NCBI GenBank assembly: GCA_023205875.1
Contig: CP060756.1
Span: forward strand, 744,001 to 808,000
Length of the DNA stretch: 64,000 bases
Source: Chloropicon primus
Taxonomy: Eukaryota > Chlorophyta > Chloropicophyceae > Chloropicales > Chloropicaceae
Direction: 5' to 3'
Under the pieces are notes generated by a model, which saw only the letters and a list, made by a program, of their open reading frames with translations, was not told where the DNA came from and ran no database searches. Both the position numbers and the translations under genes were made by a program. How positions within the stretch are numbered: position 1 is the stretch's first letter; each line of letters starts with the position of its first letter. Below are positions 58,401 to 64,000 of the stretch, in pieces.

Positions 58401-60093
58401 TCTCGAGGTTGAAAATCCTGTACACGGTCCTGATGTCCTCCGCGTAAGCCTGCAAGAGCTTCATCCTCTTCTCCTCGAGGTCGTGCGCGATGATCTCGCG
58501 CTCCAGGAGGCCCTCAAACGAGTCGAGGAGCTTGAACGTCATGCTGATCGTGGTGCAATCGTCAAGCCCCTGAGAGATGACCGAACCGAGCCTCCTCTCC
58601 AGCTCCTTGATGCTGCAGCGGAACTCGTAGAAGTCGTCGTCAAACTCCTTGGACTCCACGCTCAAGAGATCGTACTCGATGGAATGGAACTTGCTCACAG
58701 CTTGCTGGAAGTCGGCAAAGATCTGGCGGACGGACGTGGTCAAGGTCTTGCCCTTCGTGCCGCCGACCTCCACCTTCTCGAGCTTGTTGAACTGCAGAAC
58801 CGTCTGCGAGAGATCCAAGATATCGTGGCACCTCTCCATGAAAGAATCGAGCCTCGCGAACAGGATGGAGTTCTGGAAGCGCCACATGTTGTTAGGCGAC
58901 TCCGTCTGCGTCTTTGCCTTGTAGTCAAAGTAGTACGACTTGAAGGTCCCCAAAACCTTCAAGGTCGTCTTCAAGTTCTCCGACGCCTCGTTTGGATCCA
59001 TCTGCAAGATCTCGTCCCCGGCCAAGAACCTGCAGGCCTGCATGATCAGGTCGTTGCAAATCTCCCTGATCAAGATCACCAGCCTCGTGGCCGTATTGTA
59101 GTACTTGGAGTGCTTCCAGATCAGCAAGATCAGGTGCAAGATCGGCTTGAAGAGGTCTGGAAGCTTTGGAAAGTCGTCCATGAGGCTCAGTTTCTCCAGG
59201 TAAGGCCTGAGGGCCTTGAGGAACTTGACGTTGTCGTTAGCCTCGAGCCTGGCGATGACAATCTCCTTGCAGAGGCGGTTGAAGGCCGGCGAGTACGTGC
59301 TCTTGCTGAGCTCCAGGATCTTAATGACCTTCTTGATCCTCTCGCTCGAGAGCTGCTCGATGATGGAGTTCAAGTCGTTCGACCGCGACTGCCAGAACTC
59401 GATCTCGACGAGGGGGCCGGGGTTCGCCCCGTCCTTCAACGCGGCCTCCGGGTCGCTCTTGAGGACGTTCTTGATTTGCCTAGTCCAGGTAATCACCGCG
59501 CTCTCGAGAATGTGGACCCTGTCCTTGTCCCTCATCAGTCCCTTGTCGTCCTTGGACTCGCTAGGGGGCAACGGCAGCAAGGTCTTGCCCTTGGTGTGCC
59601 CCACGTTGATGTACACGTTAGCGACGAACTTGTTCATGTGGTCTGTGATGTCCTTGGAGAGAACCTCCGGCCACCCCTTCTGATTTCGGGGGTTGGTCAA
59701 GATAGGCAAGAACACCTCCTGCGAGACCGTGGAGAGGTACTCGAGGGGCACGTCGCCGAGGTCTCCGACGACGACCTCCTTCTGCATGTTGTCCTTCGTC
59801 AGCGCAACGTCATTGAGTTTGACGAAGTACAAAGACTTCTTCTTGAAGTTCTTCGGCGGGTTGACGAAGGCCACGAGGTTCGACCCCTCGAACGCCACGT
59901 GCAGGTAGGTCTTCTCCCTGGAGTCCAAGAATCCCACGATGAGGGACCTGGACGCCTCCGTCGCCATAAGCTTCTGAATCTGCTCATCCTTGCAGTTGAG
60001 GGAAGACTTAATGCGCTCGAGCAGCCAGTCGATGCGCTCGTCAGGAGCGACTTCCTCCTCGTTCTCGGAGTCCTCTTGGCCTCCCCTGCCCAT
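46498..60093 (-). CDS. Axonemal outer-arm dynein heavy chain (beta/DNAH9-11-17 type), single exon
   Basis: Motor subunit of the flagellar outer dynein arm. One frame of 4531 aa from the ATG at 60093, about 21% of the window, with no intron. The N-terminal tail (residues 1 to about 1500) contains the DHC_N1 and N2 regions. The motor begins with AAA1: GAPAGPAGTGKTETVKDLG near residue 1870 and WGCFDEFNRI. Walker loops of AAA2 (GPAGSGKTAIWK, about 2150), AAA3 (GNTGTGKTAIM, about 2485) and AAA4 (GVGGSGKQSLARL, about 2835) follow. The stalk coiled coils and microtubule-binding domain lie at about 3050-3350, then AAA5, AAA6 and the C-terminal domain ending CMFLDVE. An acidic low-complexity insert (Glu/Pro-rich, about residues 3710-3755) is present. 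Beta assignment is by overall similarity; inner-arm types are less likely. Confidence 0.95.
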   Translation of the reverse strand: MGRGGQEDSENEEEVAPDERIDWLLERIKSSLNCKDEQIQKLMATEASRSLIVGFLDSREKTYLHVAFEGSNLVAFVNPPKNFKKKSLYFVKLNDVALTKDNMQKEVVVGDLGDVPLEYLSTVSQEVFLPILTNPRNQKGWPEVLSKDITDHMNKFVANVYINVGHTKGKTLLPLPPSESKDDKGLMRDKDRVHILESAVITWTRQIKNVLKSDPEAALKDGANPGPLVEIEFWQSRSNDLNSIIEQLSSERIKKVIKILELSKSTYSPAFNRLCKEIVIARLEANDNVKFLKALRPYLEKLSLMDDFPKLPDLFKPILHLILLIWKHSKYYNTATRLVILIREICNDLIMQACRFLAGDEILQMDPNEASENLKTTLKVLGTFKSYYFDYKAKTQTESPNNMWRFQNSILFARLDSFMERCHDILDLSQTVLQFNKLEKVEVGGTKGKTLTTSVRQIFADFQQAVSKFHSIEYDLLSVESKEFDDDFYEFRCSIKELERRLGSVISQGLDDCTTISMTFKLLDSFEGLLEREIIAHDLEEKRMKLLQAYAEDIRTVYRIFNLEKESPCITNNKAPSSGAVSWVQGLKARIEQPMQKFKNFKETNASQEYEELLKSYTQTHAVLCDYEKAQYNKWTGEVGVAIEEKLKCSLLIRVEHGEFSMVKVNFDPVLVRMLREVKYFLQLGFTVPDSTMKIYERNDELRSYIANLDVICTIYNTIQKELLPVEKPLFEKKLEDIDKALEKGLDTLNWNSHKIDNYISEVMNMVKELHKTLTVIKSNIESTREILKSWEENTMFERKEGQVYSVSDFKEAHEAVRSARYAAIEEGGKGIKKNLANSNRILKVSKGAPAWKAYVEYASDIITSGISQAILASLNQLHKQIDAGANTKGAEGPLLEISLELAAPNIVWRPDVGESGGGGGVRDMFNSWLKDFLNVGSLLKRLDTDGNYQVELEEDYMILDAMSEVQSIVIANEGKCIEFKDSYRKYEYLWVNDLQASLAEFLEGESEPSLESFDEQVQKYKLIQEEIHALPTSMTIGWIRINSKPIKQALSTWVTKWIYLFTNYLSNKVISTMNDLHVFIENSFKILDQTDHLVPSTSIDGEEPAPEGAEEEEKEKEPVDKQKLLYEVMGCIRDIRKRLDETDNAFEPLKQTVTLLQSYKITLPDSTIDKLDNIPHSWEILKKRMAQAKDSLQEVQLLEARDIRSRSDGFQVKVETFRKNFQKDAPFKVAGEESTVEEVQQAYNTIDSFKNGGSVHGSLSDIINEAKYLNECQDLFELFVSDYVQLRRCDEELGYLKELWDMIGYVVFTFNEWKLILWEKIDTEYLTMGCKKIQKQIKGLNKALRGFQAFEKLEGMVKVMVTSLPLVDDLHQPFIRDRHVKQIMRATGKQFTLDENFTLGGLLSLELHNHLELVSEIVERAQKEVVVEKVLKKVEETWASFSLIFTPFPDSEVLSVSVDELVMEALENDNVILQNVGSGKHVQSNPKFLEMVTSWQTKLGNVDFVLASWKDVQRKWSALESIFIHSSDIRVQLPEDSKRFDGINADFIDLMSNAPNTTNVVEACNQEGFQERLDNMLVELELCEKALNEYLETKRMIFPRFYFVSQADLLDMLSKGNNPLSIEKHLPKNFDTVSKLEFQTNEKGEVTKTAIGMYSKEMEYVKFAADCVCDGPVENWLGTVVAAMQKALSYEFKTALPVYEEKPRQKWILENSTQMTVVITRVMFTQQMNEAFEQLEDGNTEVLKEEYDRQVSQISDIVELITGELTKNDRKKLITLCTLDVHARDVVLRFIDEKVEAGTCFQWQSQLRYFQHEETKEVKVDICDATIKYGYEYIGNCGCLCITPLTDRCYITLTQAQRLVLGGAPAGPAGTGKTETVKDLGRCLGVQVYVYNCSDQMDYKTMGSIYKGLAQTGAWGCFDEFNRIPVAVLSVCSTQYKSVLDAIRAQKPSFILEDVDVKLIPSAMAFITMNPGYPGRAELPESLKALFRPVSMCVPDLALICEVMLMAEGFQDSKLLARKFVILYSLSGDLLSKSAHYDWKLRAIKTTLYVAGGMKRSSPDLSEDKVLLRALRDFNLGKLTTDDSRIFMGLLEDLFPNTLSKVPRAIDDVFEEAVKKAGAELDYQTDDVFRLKVSQLREIFEVRWSVFLLGPAGSGKTAIWKTLLKAQQIIGEKTQAKPLNPKAVTRNELYGYVNRATREWNEGLISTTFRDMSNNDTFAHQWIVLDGDIDAEWIESMNTVMDDNKMLTLASNERIPLTSTMRLLLEINHMIHCSPATVSRGGVIYVNETDVGVQPVVDSWIGKQSATNYRSILSTLFAKYLDKSLEFCRRNFKTIIPLSGVSMAQGICKILEGIIPKEENAPRPDQVLMEHHFVFACVWAIGGAMLVDKVNDFATEFSKWWQSEFKVVQFPNKGLVFDYFVSETDGEGNAVPTMTHWHEKVPQYLYSPENDFGKIFVPTMETSRLTYLLDSLFENKHYVMFVGNTGTGKTAIMQSKLSSMDAEEVTQCTVSMNSFTEAWDLQPTLEAPLEKKSGMRYGPPGSKRLIYFIDDMNMPNKDKYDTQGAIEIVRQYVDYGGWYDKEKILLKEIMKCQLCASMNPTAGSFTLTPRMQRHFLTLAVQMPDADVLKSIYHGIFDGHMAPFGAELQDYSERVINATIELHKQVMNTFLPSAVKFHYQFNLRELSSVVQGMCRTTPEFFTSTKQIVRLWVHECERVFLDRLVTESDRSKFSEIRTMLTKKYFEDQDAAEIEELPRLFTSFTSFSADDEPVYSSITGMDSLKKLLEQKLEEYNGGNPAMNLVLFDQAIEHITRITRIIGQPRGNAVLVGVGGSGKQSLARLAAFVSDQETFQIQITGSYGISDFKEFFLSLYHRAGVKSMPTTFLITDNQIVDQRFLVYINDFLATGYVADVFTQEERDNVCNAVRSEVKQAGIVDSTDNCWNFFISKVRKYLHIVMCFSPVGENFKVWARQFPALINCTVYDYFTDWPFEALVSVAQKFLNNIPDLEDEVQENLAYHMAFVHQSVAEACADFKIVQRRYAYTTPKSYLELISLYQSLLADKRAGLIKSRERLENGVDKIVQASQQVADLQLSLKQEQIIVEEKKTTTDALIASIGQEKGVVDQAVESSRDDEEACAKIAEEVTAFQAECEEDLKAAEPIIAEAEAALDSLDKASLGELKTFGSPSEEIVNVAAACMILTAPKGKIPKDLSWQAGKKMMNKVDAFLQSLKDFDKDNTPVNCVEKVEKDYMSNPNFTADNIRAKSSAAAGLCAWVINICKYYRIYEVVAPKRAKLADANKKLNDANRKLKGIRSKVKELQDRVASLEDNLMKATEDKNRAIAQADKTASKKALADRLINGLSGERVRWGESIEKFNVMEGKLIGDVLLASSFVSYAGPFDINYREKLVNMKWLPDMSERQIPMSEGIAPLDILTDESLKAQWNQEGLPTDPLSVGNGAIMSNAARWSLMIDPQLQGVKWVINKEESNGLKIIQLSQDRYLDTVEQCMENGIPLLIENMGEEIDAVLNPVIGRETSTRGRTLLIKLGEKEIEYDPNFKLFLQTKLSNPHYRPEINAQTTLVNFCVTEKGLEDQILAVVVENLRPDLQREAADLVKTLAQYTITLNELEDNLLFKLANAKGDILEDVELVENLEETKKTAIDIAQKVEDAKVTSENIATARETYRSIAARGSLMYFVVNELNNLDRVYQFSMANYMYILVKGIHLGMPKKEPKEEEEAEAVEGEQPAEGTEEKPKEGNSPEEIKQIMETMSITIFRYITQGIFERHRLIAASELAFKILKSKGELDAQSLDHLLKGPRVKGKPNALGDWLPESAWEALTALSELEAFTTLPDDILGSTKRWKEWFELEYCETESYPGEWRKASEFNKLLMMRTLRPDRLPAAIQKFVENVLGSSFTESVPFNLERSFEDAKPGTPIFVFLSPGVDVAVSVEALGKNFGISRDAGNYNSVSLGQGQEEKAISYLKHAHKNGGWVLLQNIHLTIDWTSGPLEKAVDKLAEGAHEDFRLFLSAEPPPILERGLPISLLQNSIKLTNEPTMGLKENILRAYSNFEEEYLENCAKPGEFRSIIFALCYFHSALLERKKYGVGNLPGAQSGIGWNMNYPFNTGDLLCCAQCAYNYLENANSVPWDDLQYIFGEIMYGGHVVEDWDRRLTMAYLKKYFVEAALEPMEMFPGFTSPPSTLNKVQVMDFVEETMPMDTPLSVGLHPNAEIGYKLRETETYGKSVLLLQPREAGGGGGVSVEEKTKMVLDEMLEKLPEVFDMEEIRSDGEDQSPYTMVAIQECERMNLLLGILRASLVELNLGLKGDLTMTESMENLMYSLANDQIPGTWMKYAYASLRPLGSWLQNLIERHAQLTDWTTDMSLPKVVWLGALFNPQSFLTAVMQTTARRNDWPLDKTKIVTEVTKKQVDQIEAPPRDGAYIHGLTLEGARIDEKANALEDSRPKELFYKMPVIQVKAVTADKADMRDVYQCPVYVTECRFRQEVFTAQLKFKKDHGELKWILAGVCMFLDVE

Positions 60094-61042
60094 GTTTCCA
60101 AATTTGGTCCGCTCCCCCCGTCCCTTCCGCGTCTAACAAGCCCTCGTGCCCCTCTCGCGTCGTCGGTGTTGCGAGGGAACTAACCCAATGGGGTCACCAC
60201 CAAGAGGGCAGACGAGAACTTTGAAAGGAGAGAGAGAGTAAACCTCCGCCTCCCTTCCAAAGGGACCGAGCTGGACCCAATGTGAGTGCGGCTTCAATCC
60301 GCTAATTCCTGGTATTCGCTCCCCACTAGGCTCCCCAACTCCTTCCCTCACTTGGTTGCGGGCGCCATGAGTCGGTAGCTCCAGTGATCGCGCACACACA
60401 GGACAGAACCCAAAAAAAACAATCAAGAGAGAGAGAGAGAGAGAGACCTCCCCGCATTGGGTCCCCGGTCCTCCAAAGTCCAAAAATGTTTTCAAACTTA
60501 ACATGGAATCTGTACACGATCTTGGGGTCCGACCCCAGGAATCGTATTTCTTATAGTAGATGAGTGACGTTACCTCGGGAACGAAGGACTCGACCCCACT
60601 CGAGTGGAGAGGCCTTTGTGCTCGTTCTTCGTGAATCCCGCGAGTGGTTCGGTCTCCGGACGAATGCGATGCGAGGCACGACTTTGACTTTTCTTCCCTC
60701 TCTCTTCCTCGCCACCTGGAGGAACGATTCACGGGGAACGCCGTGGACAGACTTCCGTCGTGTGACGTATCGAGGAACCACAATTTCAACTTCCCTGTCC
60801 AGTTTCCGTAGAGCGAAGTAGGCTTACCAGTTCTGACCTTGACCTACACCAACTCTAAACTCTAAACTCTAAACTCTCCAGTCGTCTAAACTTCCCCAGT
60901 GAAAAAGCCTCTCCCTTCCTCCCTTCCTTCCTTCCTTGATCCAAATGATCTACTTTACCGAAACTGGAACTGGGACAGAAAGCTTTGGTGACCCACCAGC
61001 GCAGACAGAGAGAGGAGACACAGAGAGAGACGACGAGAAGAG
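60094..61042. promoter_or_regulatory. 949-bp divergent region, dynein heavy chain / MGCC protein
   Basis: Contains a GA run at 60427-60446 (CT on the dynein strand), a TGGGGT-CCG-ACCCCA hairpin near 60522-60536, an ACTCTAA tandem repeat at 60851-60877, a CCTT run near 60922-60935 and purine-rich GAGAGAGA segments at 61005-61042 abutting the MGCC start. A 218-codon frame on the minus strand has no ATG start and was rejected. No RNA gene recognised. Confidence 0.5.
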
Positions 61043-62236
61043 ATGGGTTGCTGCTACAGTGTCCCAGATGCGCCGGATGTCATCCTCCCAGGTAGGTCAA
61101 CGTCCTTCCGCAGACGAATTCGCACATCATCTTGTACTGACGACAGCCGACTCCTACTCTTGTGTGCTTTGTCTCCGCTTCTTTCCCTGGCACAAAAGAC
61201 CCGGAGGGGCCTTCCACCTTCACTTGCAAGAAGCTTGGAATGTTCTCTGATGACTACGTTGTCCTCGCCGACGAGCAGGACCCCAACTCCAAGTGGCTCT
61301 TCCTCAACAGGCAGGGTGGACTCTTCTCCGGAAGCTTGTCGTAAGTGTGCACATCCTGGCAACGACGCTCCCGCCCATCTTGCGGCGTGTGCTGCGTTTC
61401 TGACCCTTCGTTCTCTTGCGTGCCTCCCCCCTCGCCCCTGCACAGGATTGATTTGGAGAACTTCGTGAGGAACAACCCAGACAACCCAAAGAAGGGAGAG
61501 ATCTTGTGGTACGTCAAGTTCGACAGCGCTCCAAAGTACAAGAGGGAGTACGACGACGACAGCAGTGACGACGAGTTCTCCGACGGCGGGGACTACTTCA
61601 GCTTCCTGAGGCACAGGAGGGAGAACCACTACGCCATGAAGTGGAAGATGATTAGCGAGATGAGGATCGAGCCGGGCAAGAGGCCTGGGGGATCTTACAT
61701 CCTCAAGGTGAAGGCCAAGGGTACCGCCACCAGAAAGGTGAGGTACGAGCTCAACGACGAAGGCCAGAGGGAGAAGAGGTACCACGACCACGAGAGGGTG
61801 AAGAGCGTGAGCTACAAGATGATCCAGAAGAGCGACGGGGCTGAGGTGGACACCTGGAAGATTCGCGGAGACTTGAACAGGGGAAGAGAGTGCCACTGGG
61901 AGAATGTCTTGTTCGACGCGACGGAGAACAGGGGGGTCAACCGCGTCAACACCAAGCCAAACTGCGACCCTTCCCTCTGCCTCCTCGTCGCGCACATCTG
62001 CGCCACCGAGTACGACATTGGAGCCGTCAAGTCCAACTTCAGGCCGCAGTGGGAGTAAGTGCACAACAACAACAACAAGCGTGGCTCCCTTTCGATCCCT
62101 TCCCCCCCTTTCTCCCTCGATCTCGCCCCTCCGCAGGGGGACACAGAGGACTGACGGATGGCTCTCTCTCCTTCGCGTGTGTGTGTGCGTTCGCAGGAGG
62201 CAAAAGTTCTACCACGAGACTCCTTGGTCTGGATAG
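61043..62236 (+). CDS. Unrecognised protein with MGCC acylation-type start (four exons)
   Basis: Exons 61043-61091, 61199-61340, 61446-62054 and 62197-62236; all introns GT-AG (107, 105 and 142 nt), phases 1, 2 and 2, giving 279 aa. The last junction (PQWE/RQKFYHETPWSG) converts an immediate stop into a short extension. The N-terminus MGCCYS suggests myristoylation at Gly2 and palmitoylation at Cys3/Cys4, hence membrane association. The body is rich in charged beta-type segments (DDYVVLADEQDPNSKWLFLN, YVKFDSAPKYKREYDDD, KGTATRKVRYEL, CLLVAHICATEYD). No known domain recognised; the pattern of short strands recalls tubby/LURP-like folds only loosely. The most intron-rich gene of the window. Confidence 0.8.
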
Positions 62237-62393
62237 ACAACAACAGCAACAGACGACAACACACAACAGACGACACGAGAGAGAAACAAACCTTTGGAGA
62301 AGATCTCGTCTTTCTTGCTTCCGCGGGGGACAGGAGATCCCCCCGTTTGTTTAATAATAGAATCATCATCCTTTCCCTTTCTTTCCCCTCACT

Positions 62394-62432
62394 CCCTCAT
62401 CTTCCTCATCTTCCTCATCTTCCTCATCTTCC
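62394..62432. repeat. CTTCCTCAT tandem repeat
   Basis: About four copies of a 9-bp unit in the 247-bp region between the MGCC gene and the pseudouridine synthase, about 50 bp before the latter's ATG. Simple pyrimidine-rich leader sequence. Confidence 0.8.
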
Positions 62433-62483
62433 CCCTCACGTCCCTCAGCATCCCAGACTCAAAAGGTGCTGCTGGTGCTGGTC

Positions 62484-63824
62484 ATGGCGCGTGGACTCCT
62501 CGTGTCGAGGCGGATGTGCTTGTCCTCCTTGGCGAGGGGGAGGACCGCCGCCGCGCCCCAAGCCCTTCGATGCCGGGCCTGGTGCTCTTCCCCCTCCGAC
62601 CGCGACGACGGCGCGTCGACCTCGGGGAGGACGGCCACCACGAGGGAGGACGAGGACCATCACCACCACCGCAAGGGAGGAGTGGTGGATGGAGGGGGCC
62701 GGACTTCCCTGTTCGTGGTGCCCGGGGGGGTCGGGGGTCGAGGGAGCAAGGGGGCAGTGCGGCTGGACGCTTTTCTTTCCGATCAGCTCGTGGAGAGGAA
62801 CCTGAGTAGAGCGAGGATCCAGGAGAGCGTGCGGGCGGGGACGGCGACGGTGAACGGGCGCGTGCAGGTGAAGCCGGCGTACAAGCTCCGCCCGGGGGAC
62901 GAGGTGGTGTGCGAGATCCTGGATCGCCCCCCCCTCGACGTGGAGCCGGAGGACATTCCCCTCGACGTGGTTTACGAGGACGACTGCCTCCTGGTCGTCG
63001 ACAAGCCTGCGGGTCTGGTGGTCCACCCGGCCCCGGGCAACCACGGAGGGACCCTGGTGAACGCGGTTCTGCACCACTGCAACCTCCCTGGGCTGCGGGT
63101 GGGGGGGCTGGACGAGGGGGAGGACGGCGAGGGCGAGGGGAACGGCGAGGGCGCGTCGTCCCCCCACCCTTACCGCAAGGCGGAGCTGATGTATGGGAGC
63201 GTCCCGGTGCCGAGGCCCGGAATCGTCCACCGGCTGGACAAGGGGACCAGCGGACTGATGGTGGTGGCGAAGGACGACCTGGCGCGCGAGAGCTTGCAGC
63301 TCCAGTTCCGGGAGAGGACTGTGGAGCGCAAGTACCTCTCCATCTTGTGCGGCCAGATACAGGCGGCCGCTCGGGGGGGGGAGGACGGTGTTGGCGCGGA
63401 GGGGAGGGTCGTCACGGCCATCGGCAGGGACAGGAGGGAGCGAACCCGCATGGCAGCCTTCCCGATCCAGGGCGTGGAGCACAAGCCGCACTTGAAGAGG
63501 GCGTCCAGCAGGTACTCGATCCAAGAGGTCCTCGCGGGGGGGGCGGCCTCCCTCGTCTCCTGGAGACTGGAAACCGGTAGAACCCACCAGATCCGAGTCC
63601 ACGCCAAGTTCTTGAACGCCCCCCTCCTGGGGGACGTGACCTACGGGGGCAGGACCGAGCTCGCTGGCCTTGGAACGATGCAGCGGCCCGCTCTGCACGC
63701 CGCGACCCTCGGGTTCGACCACCCCAAGACGGGGAAGAGGCTCAAGTTCGAGAGGGACGCGCCCGAAGACTTCCTCGCCGCGCTGAGAGACTTGCGCCGC
63801 CACCGGCAACCCACCAGCACGTAG
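62484..63824 (+). CDS. RluA/RluD-family pseudouridine synthase, organelle-targeted
   Basis: Isomerises uridine to pseudouridine in rRNA or other RNA. 446 aa from the ATG at 62484 (GTCATGG). About 80 residues of Arg/Ser/Ala-rich then His-rich sequence precede an S4 RNA-binding domain (VRLDAFLSDQLVERNLSRARIQ...VNGRVQVKPAYKLRPGDEV, split by the usual loop). The catalytic domain has the start VVYEDDCLLVVDKPAGLVVH and the RluA motif HRLDKGTSGLMVV with catalytic Asp252. ETGRTHQIRVH and PLLGDVTYGG follow. A Gly/Glu-rich insert lies at about residues 205-230. Plastid or mitochondrial targeting is inferred. TGTAA at 63856-63860 follows the stop. Confidence 0.92.
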   Translation: MARGLLVSRRMCLSSLARGRTAAAPQALRCRAWCSSPSDRDDGASTSGRTATTREDEDHHHHRKGGVVDGGGRTSLFVVPGGVGGRGSKGAVRLDAFLSDQLVERNLSRARIQESVRAGTATVNGRVQVKPAYKLRPGDEVVCEILDRPPLDVEPEDIPLDVVYEDDCLLVVDKPAGLVVHPAPGNHGGTLVNAVLHHCNLPGLRVGGLDEGEDGEGEGNGEGASSPHPYRKAELMYGSVPVPRPGIVHRLDKGTSGLMVVAKDDLARESLQLQFRERTVERKYLSILCGQIQAAARGGEDGVGAEGRVVTAIGRDRRERTRMAAFPIQGVEHKPHLKRASSRYSIQEVLAGGAASLVSWRLETGRTHQIRVHAKFLNAPLLGDVTYGGRTELAGLGTMQRPALHAATLGFDHPKTGKRLKFERDAPEDFLAALRDLRRHRQPTST

Positions 63825-63950
63825 TGGTGGTGGGTTGCACACGCATTGCATTGTCTGTAATTCACTCCATTATTGGCTTCTCCTCTCCCGGATTTTGCAA
63901 AATCTTATCCTCTTTGGCCTTGGGGTCGGGGACCGTTACCAACACACACT

Positions 63951-64000
63951 ATGAAGCTCTCGATCTTCAAGCCGAAGCGCGCGCAGGTGGACGAGGTCCT
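63951..64000 (+). CDS. 5' end of a gene running off the window
   Basis: An ATG at 63951 (CACTATGAAG) opens a frame MKLSIFKPKRAQVDEVL that continues past the window end. It lies 127 bp after the stop of the pseudouridine synthase and about 90 bp after its TGTAA, a spacing usual for tandem genes here. Too short to identify. Confidence 0.5.
   Translation, partial: MKLSIFKPKRAQVDEV

Noticed and set aside
60133-60789. 218-codon minus-strand frame upstream of the dynein gene
   Set aside because: It starts with TTG, has no ATG in a useful place, includes a GA-repeat translation and shows no family features.
1-64000. Transposons, virus-like elements, CRISPR arrays, rRNA and spliceosomal RNAs
   Set aside because: No transposase, reverse transcriptase, integrase or capsid-like protein, no spaced direct repeats, and no conserved U1/U2/U4/U5/U6 or rRNA strings were recognised on either strand.

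Overview
The window looks like nuclear DNA of a small, gene-dense green alga, most likely of prasinophyte grade. The evidence: (1) a chloroplast-type GAPDH (38398-39579, minus) carries the CP12-like C-terminal tail of the GapB subunit, next to a plastid-type phosphoglycerate kinase; (2) plant-type genes are present (Ycf37/PYG7, MOC1, a plastid 2-oxoglutarate/malate translocator, a PILS-like carrier, a SnRK1 beta subunit, an LPA1-like kinase); (3) TGTAA, the chlorophyte-type poly(A) signal, lies just after several stop codons; (4) a single-exon 13.6-kb outer-arm dynein heavy chain gene implies motile flagella. The DNA is GC-rich by eye, Arg is mostly AGG, Leu TTG/CTC/CTG, and introns are few and short (about 80-245 nt, GTRAGT donors). 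The exact class is inference.

Layout. 1-6 kb: end of an unrecognised gene, LEO1 (Paf1 complex), a DPP8/9-like peptidase and a two-exon PYG7 homologue. 6-12.5 kb: an unrecognised basic protein, an LRR protein, a PH-domain protein and the plastid Holliday junction resolvase MOC1 with a C-terminal SAP motif. 12.9-20.1 kb: a Grx2-like glutaredoxin with an apparent one-base frameshift, an AGMO-like ether-lipid hydroxylase, a secreted carboxylesterase, and a fusion of an ecdysteroid-kinase-like domain to a PAP-phosphatase (CysQ/BPNT) domain. 20.3-26.3 kb: LYRM7/MZM1, a PILS-like carrier, a SnRK1/AMPK beta subunit and threonine deaminase. 26.4-36 kb: an FKBP-TPR protein, NPC1, an ankyrin protein and the plastid dicarboxylate translocator. 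36-46.5 kb: mitochondrial HSP70, GapB and PGK as a divergent pair, an LPA1-like P-loop kinase, a small unknown and a cryptochrome/photolyase. 46.5-60.1 kb: dynein heavy chain. 60-64 kb: an unknown protein starting MGCC, an RluA-type pseudouridine synthase and the first codons of another gene.

Genes mostly alternate in convergent pairs (stops 49-217 bp apart) and divergent pairs sharing 240-950 bp. Many of the shared regions carry (GA)n runs that read GA on the coding strand close to the start codon, a candidate core-promoter or leader element. The GapB-PGK pair shares a 352-bp region holding three GAACGT copies. No rRNA, tRNA, CRISPR, transposon or virus-like element was recognised.
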